From contig ONOQ01000010.1 in NCBI GenBank assembly GCA_900319485.1, positions 1 to 64,000 of the forward strand: DNA of 64,000 nt. The letters run 5' to 3'. Origin of the DNA: an uncultured Bacteroidales bacterium (lineage in GTDB: Bacteria; Bacteroidota; Bacteroidia; Bacteroidales; UBA932). Positions 1 to 10,066 of the stretch are shown one piece after another. The notes below the pieces were generated by a model. It ran no database searches. It worked only from the letters and a program-made list of their open reading frames with translations, and had not been told where the DNA came from. Made by a program: the position numbers and the translations under genes. The stretch's first letter is position 1, and each line of letters begins with the position of its first letter.

Positions 1-740
<740 letters not shown>

Positions 741-831
741 TTAAGTCTACAAATTTAGCACTTTTTTCCGATAATCGGAGCGAAGAGACGGAAGTCCCCC
801 GCAAAGGTGCGGGATTTAGGGGGTGGGTAAA

Positions 832-863
832 GACAGAAAAAGGCGAAGCGTCTGCTTCGCCTT
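832..863 (-). terminator. Rho-independent terminator after dnaK
   Basis: Bases 840-849 and 854-863 form a perfect 10-bp stem (AAGGCGAAGC and its complement) with a 4-nt loop. Read on the minus strand, the hairpin is followed by a T-rich stretch (TTTTTCTGTCTTT). It lies about 25 nt beyond the dnaK stop codon. Confidence 0.88.
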
Positions 864-887
864 CTCAGAGCAGAAAGCCACGCGGGC

Positions 888-2771
888 TTATTGCTCATCG
901 GGCCCCTGATCCTGAGGACCGGGCTGAGGACCGCCCTGGAACGGGCCCTGAGGGCCGCCCTGGGGACCGCCAGCCTGCTGGCCGGCCTGGTACATCTTCT
1001 CGAATGCCTTGTTGAGGGCCTCGGAGTACTTGTCGATATCGGCCATATTCTGAGCCTTCACGGCTTCCTTGAGGGCATTGCAGTTGGTTTCTACCTCGCT
1101 CTTGATATCGGCAGGGACTTTGTCGCCGTTCTCCTTCAGGAATTTTTCTGCCTGGAAGGTGAGGGCGTCGGCGCTGTTGATCTTGTCGATGCGCTCCTTC
1201 TCTGCCTTATCTGCGGCCTCGTTGGCCTTTGCTTCGTCCCTCATACGCTGGATTTCGGCGTCTGAAAGGCCGCTGGAGGCCTCGATGCGGATGTGCTGCT
1301 CCTTGCCGGTAGCCTTATCCACTGCAGAGACGTTCAGGATACCGTTGGCATCGATATCGAAGGTAACTTCAATCTGGGGCACGCCGCGGGGTGCGGGAGC
1401 GATGCCGTCCAGATGGAATATGCCGATCTGCTTGTTGTCCTTTGCCATTGGACGCTCACCCTGGAGAACGCGGATCTCTACGCCGGGCTGGTTATCTGCA
1501 GCCGTGGAGAAGATCTGGCTCTTCTTGGCGGGGATGGTGGTGTTACTCTCGATGAGTTTAGTCATTACGCCGCCGAGGGTTTCGATACCAAGGCTAAGAG
1601 GTGTGACATCCAGAAGGAGGACATCCTTCACGTCACCGGCCAGGACACCGCCCTGGATGGATGCGCCGATAGCCACAACTTCGTCGGGATTCACGCTCTT
1701 GTTGGGCTCCTTGCCGAAGAAGTTCTTCACAAGTTCCTGCACGTAAGGGATACGGGTGGAACCGCCCACGAGGAGGACCTCGTCAATGTCTGAAGGGTTC
1801 AGGTGGGCATCGCTGAGGGCCTGACGGCAAGGGGCGATACTGCGCTGGAAGAGGGCGTCTGAAAGCTGCTCGAACTTAGCCCTTGTGAGGGTCTTTGCAA
1901 GGTGCTTGGGAACGCCGTCCACAGGCATGATGTAAGGGAGGTTAATCTCAGTTGAAGTCTGGCTGGAGAGTTCGATCTTTGCCTTCTCTGCAGCCTCCTT
2001 AAGACGCTGGAGAGCCATAGGATCCTTCTTGAGGTCAAGGCCTCCGTTCTCTGCGGCGAACTCCTGGGCCAGCCAGTCGATTATAACCTGGTCGAAGTCG
2101 TCACCGCCGAGGTGGGTGTCACCGTTGGTGGAAAGGACCTCGAACACTCCGTCTCCGAGTTGGAGGATGGAGATATCGAAGGTACCGCCGCCAAGGTCAT
2201 ACACTGCAACCTTCATATCCTTGTCCTTCTTGTCAAGGCCGTATGCAAGGGCCGCCGCGGTGGGCTCGTTGATGATACGCTTCACATCCAGACCAGCGAT
2301 GCGGCCGGCCTCCTTTGTTGCCTGACGCTGGGAGTCTGAGAAGTATGCGGGAACGGTGATGACTGCCTCGGTGACCTCCTGACGGAGATATTCCTCTGCG
2401 GTCTTTTTCATCTTCTGGAGAATCATTGCCGATATCTCCTGGGGAGTGTAGAGTTTGCCGTTGATGTCTACGCGGGGAGTGTTGTTTTCTCCGCGGGTAA
2501 CATTATAAGGTACGCGTGCAACCTCCGTGGCCACCTGGTCATAGGTTTCACCCATAAAACGCTTGATGGAGAACACGGTGTTCTTTGGGTTGGTGATAGC
2601 CTGACGCTTTGCAGGGGAGCCTATCTTGCGCTCTCCGCCGTCAGTGAAAGCCACCACTGAAGGAGTGGTGCGCTGTCCTTCATTGTTGATTATGACGGTA
2701 GGCTGATTGCCTTCCATCACTGCGACACAGGAATTGGTAGTTCCAAGGTCGATGCCGATAATTTTACCCAT
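888..2771 (-). CDS. dnaK: Chaperone DnaK (Hsp70)
   Basis: Hsp70 chaperone that binds unfolded polypeptides in an ATP cycle with DnaJ and GrpE. The 627-residue product starts [18 protein letters not shown] (phosphate-1 motif). It contains the family signatures [12 protein letters not shown] near residue 190 and [11 protein letters not shown] near residue 335, followed by the substrate-binding domain and helical lid. The last 30 or so residues form a Gly/Pro/Gln-rich tail (repeats of GGPQ) ending GPDEQ, which is longer and lower in complexity than usual. The gene is transcribed alone between two hairpin terminators (832-863 and 2795-2829). I see no CIRCE element upstream, so heat regulation cannot be read from the sequence. 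Identification is certain. Confidence 0.99.
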   Translation of the reverse strand: MGKIIGIDLGTTNSCVAVMEGNQPTVIINNEGQRTTPSVVAFTDGGERKIGSPAKRQAITNPKNTVFSIKRFMGETYDQVATEVARVPYNVTRGENNTPRVDINGKLYTPQEISAMILQKMKKTAEEYLRQEVTEAVITVPAYFSDSQRQATKEAGRIAGLDVKRIINEPTAAALAYGLDKKDKDMKVAVYDLGGGTFDISILQLGDGVFEVLSTNGDTHLGGDDFDQVIIDWLAQEFAAENGGLDLKKDPMALQRLKEAAEKAKIELSSQTSTEINLPYIMPVDGVPKHLAKTLTRAKFEQLSDALFQRSIAPCRQALSDAHLNPSDIDEVLLVGGSTRIPYVQELVKNFFGKEPNKSVNPDEVVAIGASIQGGVLAGDVKDVLLLDVTPLSLGIETLGGVMTKLIESNTTIPAKKSQIFSTAADNQPGVEIRVLQGERPMAKDNKQIGIFHLDGIAPAPRGVPQIEVTFDIDANGILNVSAVDKATGKEQHIRIEASSGLSDAEIQRMRDEAKANEAADKAEKERIDKINSADALTFQAEKFLKENGDKVPADIKSEVETNCNALKEAVKAQNMADIDKYSEALNKAFEKMYQAGQQAGGPQGGPQGPFQGGPQPGPQDQGPDEQ

Positions 2772-2794
2772 AATATTATTGTTTTATTTGTTTA

Positions 2795-2829
2795 CCAAAA
2801 AGGCGCCGCCCTTTCCGGAGCGACGCCTT
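2795..2829 (-). terminator. Rho-independent terminator after the FadL-like gene
   Basis: Bases 2800-2809 pair with 2820-2829 over 10 positions with one wobble. On the minus strand the hairpin is followed by TTTTTTGG. It separates the FadL-like operon from dnaK. Confidence 0.8.
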
Positions 2830-2873
2830 CAAAATATCCAATTCTGTGCCAGCAGATTTTTTCTGCCAAATTG

Positions 2874-4571
2874 TCAGAAACGCCAGCCTAACGTTAGGAC
2901 CGGCTCTATGCCTGTGGCCGATACAACCACCTCAGGGACATCTGCGGACCAGTCTACGATCTTGTCATAGACATTGGCGCCGGAGGTATAATAGCGGTAA
3001 GGAGTGAAGTAACTCTTGGGCATAAAGCGGAGGCGAACGGCGAAATCGGCAAAGAAATGACCAACCGAGTAACCGGCACCGAAGCTGACAAGCTGGGTGG
3101 CCTGGGCTGCGCGCTCCTGGGCAGTAAGGGGCTGAAGATTGAGGACTGGATCTGCAGGATCCGAATAATCCCAAACCAGCCAGTTTCTCTGCGAGCCGGA
3201 AAGGAAGTTGTAACCCACGCGGATTGCAAGGGACTCCGTGGGTTTGAACTCCATACCTACGCGGACGTTGTGGCCAAGGCCAAGGGCGTCCACGATATCG
3301 GCATTCTGGTCTCCCCAGGAGCCTGCGGAATAACCGAAGTCCCCGCGGCCGCGGTATTTGGCTGAGGAGTAATCGGCCATCTCATAATCTACGCTGAGCA
3401 CGGCAAAACTGCCGAAGGTGTATGCGATACCGGCATTCCAGCGGAAAGGCATACGGAGAGCGTATACCCACTCATCCTCCGGGCTCTTGGAAGGGCTGAA
3501 GTAGATGCCCTTGAGATTGGTTTCCCCGTACCAGGTGCACCTTCCGGTCATATTGACAAGGGTAGGGGTCTGGATGGCAGCACCAATCCTGAATCCTGCG
3601 AAGGGGCGCCAGAGGAGGCCGGCCTTGAAGTAGACACCGGTTCCGGAGACGCTGTAACTGCGCTTTGCAAGGATGGAGTTGAGGGTGGCAAGGGTAGCTC
3701 CGCCGTCATACTCGATCTGGGGGAATGTGGAAGGATCTTCTGGCATTTCCTCCCAGTATTCCGACTCCATATATGACAGGGTGGTGAAACCCATGTTTGC
3801 GCCGATGTAGAATTTGTCATCGAAATTTGCGCTCATGTTCAGGACTACATCATGCTTGTAGCCCTTGGTCTGGTAACCATACTTTTGGAAAAGCTGACCG
3901 GCAGCCTCCGGCTTACCGCCAACCATGACGTCCGTAACGCCAAGGTAATCCGTGCCGCCAATGTGGTCAAAGAGATGTGCGCGCGCGCCCATCATGGCGC
4001 TCCAATCCGGCTCAAGGCCGTATCCGGTATTGTACCAGTCTCCTCCTATTGCCTCGGGGGTATAGCCCTGAGCAAGGGAAGCCAGGGAACCGGAATAGGA
4101 GTACTTGCCGTAGTACGAACCGGAAGCGTTTGCCCTGTAGGTGTAGTCGTTGGTGGCATTTGACACGAATCCGAACGACACGCGCTTGAGGCCGTGCCTG
4201 CGGCCGGTATCCATATTGATGACGAATCCGGCGTTTGGCATCTTCATACGGGTATAACCCGTGGACACGCGGTCTCCAAGGCCGATGGGGTCCAGGCCGT
4301 CATAGCCGAATCCCTGCGCCTGGGTAGAGGTGATGGAAAGGGACGGGGTGATGACAAACTGGGTATATCCCGCAACGGCGCTTCCGGCAGGATTTATGCC
4401 GATGGAGCCGAGGTCTCCGCCCACCGCAGTGAAGGCGTTACCCATAGCGATGGTCCTGGCGGTGCCGCCATAGATGTTCTCGGAGAACTTCTGGGCCTGA
4501 TCCCAGGACTGCGCGGCGGCGGAAATGGATGCCGCCGCCAATAATACTGCTATAATAACTGTCTTTTTCAT
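2874..4571 (-). CDS. Outer-membrane beta-barrel, OMPP1/FadL/TodX family
   Basis: Predicted outer-membrane transport barrel of the FadL/TodX type, which moves hydrophobic compounds. The 565-residue product has a signal peptide (MKKTVIIAVLLAAASISAAAQ) followed by the family's N-terminal region, including TARTIAMGNAFTAVGGDLG and INPAG. The rest is rich in alternating aromatic residues, as in beta strands, and the protein ends in Phe (LTLGWRF), the usual signal for barrel insertion. It starts 3 nt after the stop of the upstream serine-rich lipoprotein gene, so the two are almost surely co-transcribed. In Bacteroidetes such proteins are often of unknown substrate, and I do not infer one. Confidence 0.88.
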   Translation of the reverse strand: MKKTVIIAVLLAAASISAAAQSWDQAQKFSENIYGGTARTIAMGNAFTAVGGDLGSIGINPAGSAVAGYTQFVITPSLSITSTQAQGFGYDGLDPIGLGDRVSTGYTRMKMPNAGFVINMDTGRRHGLKRVSFGFVSNATNDYTYRANASGSYYGKYSYSGSLASLAQGYTPEAIGGDWYNTGYGLEPDWSAMMGARAHLFDHIGGTDYLGVTDVMVGGKPEAAGQLFQKYGYQTKGYKHDVVLNMSANFDDKFYIGANMGFTTLSYMESEYWEEMPEDPSTFPQIEYDGGATLATLNSILAKRSYSVSGTGVYFKAGLLWRPFAGFRIGAAIQTPTLVNMTGRCTWYGETNLKGIYFSPSKSPEDEWVYALRMPFRWNAGIAYTFGSFAVLSVDYEMADYSSAKYRGRGDFGYSAGSWGDQNADIVDALGLGHNVRVGMEFKPTESLAIRVGYNFLSGSQRNWLVWDYSDPADPVLNLQPLTAQERAAQATQLVSFGAGYSVGHFFADFAVRLRFMPKSYFTPYRYYTSGANVYDKIVDWSADVPEVVVSATGIEPVLTLGWRF

Positions 4572-4574
4572 ATG

Positions 4575-5732
4575 CTACCTGTGTGAAGATGAACGTCCGC
4601 CGCCGGAAGAGGAGGAACGGCCGCCGCCGGAGTAACCGCCGGATGAGGAGCGTCCGCCGCCGGAATATCCGCCGGAAGAACGGCTGCCGCTGGAGTAACT
4701 GCCGGAAGAGCGGCTGCTGGAGGAAGACGAGGATGAGCGGTATCCGCCGGAATAGCCTCCTGAGGAAGAAGAACTCCTGGTTGAGGAAGAACTGCTCCTA
4801 TATGAAGGAGAACTTCCCCTTGAGGTGGACGAGCCGCTGCTCCTGTAAGTTGAGGAACTGCTCCTTGAGGATGAACTGCCCCTTGAAACGGAGCCGCTGC
4901 GGGAAGAGGAACTGCTGCTTCTTACGGCTGTGGAGCCGCTCCTTGTGGTTGCTGAGCCGCTGCTTCTGGACACGGTAGATGTGCTCCTTGACACGGAAGT
5001 TGCACGCCTTGTCGAAGGGCTGTAATTCCTTGAAGAACTAGCCACACCTGTTGAACGGGCCGATGTCCCGATGCTGCGGGAAGATCCGCCGATACTCCTT
5101 GAGGAGCCTGAGAATCCGCCGGTGGCGTTGCCCATCCTTGCAGGACGGTCCGACACCCAGTGGTGATGGCCGCCGTAACCGTGCCAGCCGTAATAGCCGT
5201 AGTGGTGGTAAGGCCTGTAATACCAGGGGTCGTAATACCAGGAAGTGTAGTACCACGGGCTGTACCAGGAATGGTAGTACCAGGGATCATAGTGGTACCA
5301 GGGATCCCAGTAACTGTAGAAGTAGTGCCAGCGGTAGGGATAGTACCAGGTGTCCCAGTATGCCCAGGGACGCCAGCCATAGTAGTTGTACCCCCAGGAA
5401 GGGTAATAGTACCAGGGGGTGTAGGGATAGGTATAGTTCCACGCCCACGACGGCGTATCAGTAACGGTGATAACCGAATTGGACGTAGAAAGACGAACCG
5501 ACTGCCCGGACGGTACCACGAGGGTGTCCCCGTTGCTGATTATATAGGCGGGGGAATCCTTTGTATCGGCCAGAAGGTTGTCTACGGCATCATCTGAAAC
5601 GGCCACCTCAGTGACGGCGGGCTTTGTGTAATAAAGACCGTCATCGAAGGACTGAGTGCTGACCTGTCCAACTGAGCCGCAGGAGAGGGCGGCGAAGCCG
5701 GCGGCAATGTATGAGAGGAATCTCTTTTTCAT
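4575..5732 (-). CDS. Lipoprotein with Tyr/Trp-rich middle and Ser/Arg/Gly-rich tail
   Basis: No family recognised. The 385-residue product starts with a signal peptide and a lipobox-like Cys (FAALSCG), so it is probably a lipoprotein. Residues about 95-190 are almost entirely Tyr, Trp, Pro, His and Gly, with repeats such as DPWYY and SPWYYTSWYY. Residues about 200-385 are a Ser/Arg/Gly/Thr repeat tract (SSSSSRS, GYSGGGRSSS). Low complexity explains the long open frames on the opposite strand here. The gene begins an operon with the FadL-like barrel, 3 nt apart. Unusually for this window, the start follows a perfect AAAGGAGG at 6 nt. It could be an adhesive or cell-surface matrix protein, but that is only a guess from composition. 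Confidence 0.82.
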   Translation of the reverse strand: MKKRFLSYIAAGFAALSCGSVGQVSTQSFDDGLYYTKPAVTEVAVSDDAVDNLLADTKDSPAYIISNGDTLVVPSGQSVRLSTSNSVITVTDTPSWAWNYTYPYTPWYYYPSWGYNYYGWRPWAYWDTWYYPYRWHYFYSYWDPWYHYDPWYYHSWYSPWYYTSWYYDPWYYRPYHHYGYYGWHGYGGHHHWVSDRPARMGNATGGFSGSSRSIGGSSRSIGTSARSTGVASSSRNYSPSTRRATSVSRSTSTVSRSSGSATTRSGSTAVRSSSSSSRSGSVSRGSSSSRSSSSTYRSSGSSTSRGSSPSYRSSSSSTRSSSSSGGYSGGYRSSSSSSSSRSSGSYSSGSRSSGGYSGGGRSSSGGYSGGGRSSSSGGGRSSSHR

Positions 5733-5738
5733 ATTAGG

Positions 5739-5746
5739 CCTCCTTT
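5739..5746 (-). promoter_or_regulatory. Perfect Shine-Dalgarno AAAGGAGG before the Ser-rich lipoprotein
   Basis: Read on the minus strand, AAAGGAGG ends 6 nt before the ATG at 5732. It matches the usual bacterial anti-SD completely. Most genes here lack any such sequence, so this one stands out and supports the chosen start. Confidence 0.75.
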
Positions 5747-5761
5747 ATCCAATAAAATTAG

Positions 5762-5769
5762 TATCTTTG
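5762..5769 (+). promoter_or_regulatory. Bacteroidetes -7 box for proS operon
   Basis: TATCTTTG fits the TAnnTTTG consensus of the primary Bacteroidetes sigma factor. It would give a leader of about 100 nt before proS. I see no clear -33 TTG. Confidence 0.6.
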
Positions 5770-5876
5770 TGCCGATAAATCGGCTTTTCAGGAAAAGATT
5801 ATGCAATTATTATACCTGCATAACGCATTCCAGGAGACAATAATAGCAACAAAACAGCAAAAAAGCAATAAAAATT

Positions 5877-7355
5877 ATGGCAAAAGAGGTAACAAAACGG
5901 GAAGAGAACTACTCCCAGTGGTATAATGACCTGGTGGTGAAGGCAGATCTGGCGGAGCAGAGCGCCGTGCGCGGATGTATGGTCATCAAGCCCTACGGCT
6001 ACGCCATCTGGGAAAAGATGCAGGGTATCCTGGACGGGATGTTCAAGGAAACCGGCGTAAAGAACGCCTACTTCCCCCTGTTCATCCCCAAGAGTTTCTT
6101 CAGCCGTGAGGCGGAGCACGTGGCCGGGTTTGCCAAGGAGTGCGCAGTGGTCACCCACCACCGCCTGATGAATGACCCCAACGGCAACGGCATCATCGTG
6201 GACCCCGAAGCAAAACTGGAAGAGGAACTGATAGTGCGTCCCACCTCGGAAACCATCATCTGGAACACCTACAAGAACTGGGTCCACAGTTGGAGGGACC
6301 TTCCCATCCTGTGCAACCAGTGGTGTAACGTTGTTCGCTGGGAGATGCGCACCCGCCTTTTCCTCCGCACCGCGGAATTCCTTTGGCAGGAAGGCCACAC
6401 GGCCCACGCTACCGCACAGGAAGCGGAGGAAGAGAAGACACGTATGGTGAACGTATACGCTAAGTTCGCCCGTGAGGTCATGGCCCTTCCCGTGGTGGTT
6501 GGCCACAAGAGCCCCGGAGAGCGTTTTGCAGGCGCCCTTGACACTATGACCATAGAGGCCCTGATGCAGGACGGAAAGGCCCTCCAGGCCGGTACGTCCC
6601 ACTTCCTTGGCCAGAACTTCGCCAAGAGTTTCGACGTCCAGTTCACCAACAAGGAAGGCAAGCAGGACTACGTCTGGGCCACTTCCTGGGGCGTGAGCAC
6701 CCGCCTTATGGGCGCCCTCATAATGGCCCACGGAGACGACAACGGCCTTGTCCTCCCTCCTGCCCTGGCTCCTATCCAGGTTGTGATGGTTCCCATCTAC
6801 AAGACCGACGACGAACACAATGCGGTCCTGGACAAGATGTACGAACTGAAGAAGGCGCTTGAGGCCAAGGGCCACAGCGTGGAGATAGACGACCGCGACA
6901 CCCTCCGTCCGGGCTTCAAGTTTGCCGAATGGGAACTCAAGGGCGTTCCCGTACGCCTTGCAATGGGTCCCCGCGACATAGCCAACGGCACCGTGGAGGT
7001 TGCCCGCCGTGACACCCTTGAAAAGATTTCAGAGCCCCTGGAGGGCCTTGAGGACAGGATTATCGGCCTTCTGGACGATATCCAGCAGAACATCTACAAC
7101 AAAGCTCTCAAGTTCCGTGACGCATCCATCCGCAAGGTTGACACCTGGGAAGAGTTCAAGGAAGAGATCGAGAAAGGCGGCTTCCTCCTCTGCCACTGGG
7201 ACGGCACCGCGGAAACCGAGGCCCGCATCCAGGAAGAGACTAAGGCAACCATCCGCTGCATCCCCGTGGACAGCGCCGTATGTATGGAAGAAGGCAAGTG
7301 CATCTACACCGGAAAGCCTTCACATCAGAGAGTATTATTTGCAAGATCCTACTAA
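5877..7355 (+). CDS. proS: Prolyl-tRNA synthetase (archaeal/eukaryotic-type)
   Basis: Class II synthetase that attaches proline to tRNA-Pro. The product is 492 residues, the short type without the YbaK-like editing insertion of E. coli ProS. Class II features are visible: [11 protein letters not shown] (motif 1 region), [35 protein letters not shown] (motif 2 and loop) and the C-terminal motif 3 region with an added zinc-binding-like end. It is the first gene of an apparent operon with a DUF3078 protein (1-nt gap) and tilS (1-nt gap), which links two tRNA functions. Identification is secure. Confidence 0.97.
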   Translation: MAKEVTKREENYSQWYNDLVVKADLAEQSAVRGCMVIKPYGYAIWEKMQGILDGMFKETGVKNAYFPLFIPKSFFSREAEHVAGFAKECAVVTHHRLMNDPNGNGIIVDPEAKLEEELIVRPTSETIIWNTYKNWVHSWRDLPILCNQWCNVVRWEMRTRLFLRTAEFLWQEGHTAHATAQEAEEEKTRMVNVYAKFAREVMALPVVVGHKSPGERFAGALDTMTIEALMQDGKALQAGTSHFLGQNFAKSFDVQFTNKEGKQDYVWATSWGVSTRLMGALIMAHGDDNGLVLPPALAPIQVVMVPIYKTDDEHNAVLDKMYELKKALEAKGHSVEIDDRDTLRPGFKFAEWELKGVPVRLAMGPRDIANGTVEVARRDTLEKISEPLEGLEDRIIGLLDDIQQNIYNKALKFRDASIRKVDTWEEFKEEIEKGGFLLCHWDGTAETEARIQEETKATIRCIPVDSAVCMEEGKCIYTGKPSHQRVLFARSY

Positions 7356-7356
7356 T

Positions 7357-8397
7357 ATGAAAAAAGTATTCGCACTCATAAGCATGGCCCTTGTGGCCGC
7401 CTGGTCGGTATTTGCGCAGGACACCCAGGATGCGGTGGCGGAGGCCGCAGCGGCGCTCAGCGCAGCAGAGGACGTCCCTGAGGTTGTGGAGAAGCCCAAA
7501 TACTGGAACACCACCCTCCTTACCAACATCAACTTCGGCCAAAGCTGGCTTTCCCATTGGGTAGCCGGTGGCTACAGCACCATTTCCCTGACCGGAAACG
7601 TAGATGCAAGTTGCAACTACGCAAAGGACAAAATGACCTGGAACAACCGCCTTCAGCTGGATTACGGCGGAATGTACAGTGCCGACAAACCCATTTTCCA
7701 GAAAACCAAAGACCGTATTTACCTTGAGTCAAGATGGGGCTATGAAACACCCATCCGCCATTTGAGCTATTCCGCCGTCTTTGATTTCAAGACCCAGTTT
7801 GGAGACAACTACGACTACAAAGCCCCCTCACAGGAGCTTCTGGACCAGTACGCAGACAACCCCACTCAGGCATGGAAGATTGCAGCCAAGGACAATCTAA
7901 AGTCCGGGCTCTTTGCTCCGGCTTATATCAATCTGGGTCTTGGTGCTCTCTGGACCCCTGCGCCGTGGTTCTCATTGAACGTTGCACCTCTCACCGGTGG
8001 TCTTGTGTTTGTCACCAATCCTGTTCTCCGTAAAACCTATGGTATGGATCTGATTGACGGAAGCGAAACCGATTACCGCGCTTTCCGCTTTGAACTTGGT
8101 GCTCAGATCAAGGCCGATGCCTCCTGGGTTATCAATGATGCCTTCTCATATACCACCCAGCTTGCTCTCTTCTACAACTACCTGAAGCCCAAAGTGGAAC
8201 CTCGTATCACATGGGATAACAAGATATTCTGGAAGCTTGCAAAGTACTTTGCGCTCACCCTTTCCACAAACCTCATCTACGACCCTCTTGTAATGGTCTA
8301 CGATATGGATGGTGACGGCGCGCTTGACACCAAGGGCGTCCAGTTCAAGGAATTCCTGGAGTTCGGCTTCACCTACACAATCGCGCACAAGCACTAG
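7357..8397 (+). CDS. DUF3078 family secreted/outer-membrane protein
   Basis: A 346-residue protein with a signal peptide (MKKVFALISMALVAAWSVFAQ) followed by a short acidic/Ala-rich linker. The body starts YWNTTLLTNINFGQSWLSHWVAGGYST, typical of DUF3078, a Bacteroidetes family with beta-barrel-like alternation and no known function. I chose the ATG at 7357, one base after the proS stop, because it opens a proper signal peptide; the frame stays open further upstream, but only inside proS. Its position between proS and tilS suggests co-transcription, not a shared task. Confidence 0.85.
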   Translation: MKKVFALISMALVAAWSVFAQDTQDAVAEAAAALSAAEDVPEVVEKPKYWNTTLLTNINFGQSWLSHWVAGGYSTISLTGNVDASCNYAKDKMTWNNRLQLDYGGMYSADKPIFQKTKDRIYLESRWGYETPIRHLSYSAVFDFKTQFGDNYDYKAPSQELLDQYADNPTQAWKIAAKDNLKSGLFAPAYINLGLGALWTPAPWFSLNVAPLTGGLVFVTNPVLRKTYGMDLIDGSETDYRAFRFELGAQIKADASWVINDAFSYTTQLALFYNYLKPKVEPRITWDNKIFWKLAKYFALTLSTNLIYDPLVMVYDMDGDGALDTKGVQFKEFLEFGFTYTIAHKH

Positions 8398-8398
8398 T

Positions 8399-9499
8399 AT
8401 GCTCCTTGTTGCAGTCAGCGGAGGCATTGATTCGATGTGCCTTGCAGAAAAGGTTCGCCAAAGCGGCGAACCTTTTGCCATTGCCCACTGCAACTTTTCT
8501 CTCAGGGGGGCCGATTCCGACGCCGACGAAGACTTCGTCCGCTCATGGGCCGCTTCCCATGGCATCTCCTGCCACGTAAAGCGCTTTGAAACATCGGCCT
8601 ATGCCGCCGCGGAAGGCATTTCAATTGAGATGGCAGCACGACGCCTCCGCTACCACTGGTTCGGTGAACTCTGCCGGGAAAACGGCTACACGGGCGTTGC
8701 CGTGGCGCACAACGCCAATGACAACGCTGAGACCCTTATCCTCAATCTATTACGCGGAACCGGCGTCCGAGGCATCCTTGGGATGAAGGCCAGCGGCTTT
8801 ATCCCGGATCCGGATTTTGCCGATGTTCCCCTTCTTAGACCTCTCCTTGGTATGACCCGGGAGGACATTGAGGCCTTTGCCGCAGAAAACGGCCTCCAGT
8901 GGCGTGAGGATGCCACAAATGCTCTCAACGACTACAAACGCAACAAGATCCGGAACCTCGTTTTCCCCGTCTTCCGTGAAATCAACCCCCGCTTTGTGGA
9001 GGTCCTGAACCGCGATATGGAAAGGTTTGCAGAAGAGGGTGTATGTCCGCCAACCGTCGGCTGCGCCGACCCCTCCCAAAGCAGGCTTTGGGCCCCTCCC
9101 TCTTACACGGCCGAGGGTGGCCATGGGTTTTCGGACATACACCCTCTTCTGCAAACAGAGTTTTCAATTTCCGAAGAGCCCTGGGACGGAACGCAGGCGG
9201 TGAAGCAGCCGGATGGGGTGCTTATTCTGGATGCCGATAAAGCGGGAGAATATATTATAGGTAAGTGGGAGCAGGGAGACTGGATCAAACCCCTTGGGGC
9301 GCCGGGGCGGAAAAAGATGCAGGACTGGTTCACGGACCACCATATCCCTGCCGATGAAAAGCCGTTTGTGCCGCTTCTGAAATCGGCCAAAGACCCTCAC
9401 CACGTGCTGGCAGTAATCCCCTACTGCATTGATAACGGCGTGAAAGTCACGTCAAGGACAAAGAAAATCTACCGCGTCCGGACCCTCGTTGAAGAGTAA
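8399..9499 (+). CDS. tilS: tRNA(Ile)-lysidine synthetase, carrying an in-frame palindromic insertion
   Basis: Adds lysine to C34 of the tRNA-Ile CAU anticodon, changing it to read AUA. The 366-residue product starts almost on the PP-loop (MLLVAVSGGIDSMCLA), followed by HCNFSLRG, VAHNANDNAETLILNLLRGTG and a C-terminal substrate-binding region. The ATG at 8399 lies one base after the DUF3078 stop. Residues about 210-253 are encoded by a palindromic sequence (9025-9156) with perfect 25-bp arms. This peptide does not look like TilS and appears to be an in-frame insertion that leaves the frame open. The gene end overlaps the convergent wbqC-like gene by 48 bp. Function is probable, since TilS is essential and the PP-loop is intact. 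Confidence 0.93.
   Translation: MLLVAVSGGIDSMCLAEKVRQSGEPFAIAHCNFSLRGADSDADEDFVRSWAASHGISCHVKRFETSAYAAAEGISIEMAARRLRYHWFGELCRENGYTGVAVAHNANDNAETLILNLLRGTGVRGILGMKASGFIPDPDFADVPLLRPLLGMTREDIEAFAAENGLQWREDATNALNDYKRNKIRNLVFPVFREINPRFVEVLNRDMERFAEEGVCPPTVGCADPSQSRLWAPPSYTAEGGHGFSDIHPLLQTEFSISEEPWDGTQAVKQPDGVLILDADKAGEYIIGKWEQGDWIKPLGAPGRKKMQDWFTDHHIPADEKPFVPLLKSAKDPHHVLAVIPYCIDNGVKVTSRTKKIYRVRTLVEE
9025..9156. repeat. Palindromic element inserted in frame in tilS
   Basis: Bases 9025-9049 are the exact inverse complement of 9132-9156 (25/25). The 82-bp interior contains smaller hairpins: GTCGG...CCGAC, and CCCAAAGC pairing with GCTTTGGG. It also has two CCCCTCCC words, the second within GGGCCCCTCCC, shared with the element in folP (25316-25494). 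Because the arms are inverted, both strands encode similar peptides (FAEEGVCP and DIHPLLQT). The layout resembles the Rickettsia palindromic elements that settle inside genes, but this is an analogy, not a sequence match. Confidence 0.85.
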
Positions 9500-10063
9500 A
9501 TCAAGGATTGAAAGGCCGGGGGTGAAACCGCCCATACGGTCACGGAAAACCTGGTAGTAGGGCCTTTCAAGTCCAAGGTCCCGCATAACCGTATCCGGAC
9601 GCTTGGGGTGGATGGAGAAGCGATAGTCATCGGCCGCGGTATCAGGCGCCGTAAAAGCGGCGGTGGGCTCAAGGGCGCAGGGCAGGTGAAGCCTGTCAAG
9701 GCACCACCGAATGAGCCCGATGTTAAGGTCCCAGAGGCGCTCAGGGCGTGAATCCAGTATCTCCCAAAGGCCGTCACGGTAATACTCATAGAAAGCGGCG
9801 TTCTCATATGCCGTGTCAAGGGCACGCCCGGTGCGGACAACCCACGGGGTGGAGTAATCCACCAGAACCTCACGGATGGACATATCGGCCTTATGGACAA
9901 CGGGAACCTGCAGCATCTGGACGCCGTCTCCGGCAAGGATGTAGCAGCGGTTGCGGTAACTCTGCTTCTGATAACGCTCGCAGACCTCCAGCGAGGCCTG
10001 CATATCACGTGCCGCCAGGGCGAACCACTGGACCGGCGGAAAGTATGCCGTGGAAAGGAGCAC
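9452..10063 (-). CDS. WbqC-like family protein
   Basis: A 203-residue protein resembling the WbqC family, found near surface-polysaccharide and lipid A genes and of unproven biochemistry. Recognisable parts are the N-terminal LLSTAYFPPVQWFALAA, the YQKQSYRNRCYILAGDG segment and the C-terminal PYYQVFRDRMGGFTPGLSILDLLFNEGP. It starts 3 nt after the lpxA stop and is thus the last gene of the lpx operon. Its 3' end overlaps the convergent tilS by 48 bp. Both C-termini look family-typical, so the overlap is probably real. Confidence 0.82.
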   Translation of the reverse strand: MLLSTAYFPPVQWFALAARDMQASLEVCERYQKQSYRNRCYILAGDGVQMLQVPVVHKADMSIREVLVDYSTPWVVRTGRALDTAYENAAFYEYYRDGLWEILDSRPERLWDLNIGLIRWCLDRLHLPCALEPTAAFTAPDTAADDYRFSIHPKRPDTVMRDLGLERPYYQVFRDRMGGFTPGLSILDLLFNEGPDAVDFLCP

Positions 10064-10066
10064 GGA

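Noticed and set aside
5801..5926. Short frame (about 41 codons) overlapping the start of proS
   Set aside because: It begins in the leader and runs out of frame into proS. A regulatory leader peptide is conceivable, but nothing in its sequence supports one.
5799..6875. Minus-strand frame of 358 codons opposite proS
   Set aside because: It is a shadow of the GC-rich codon pattern of proS; the proS frame has complete family motifs.
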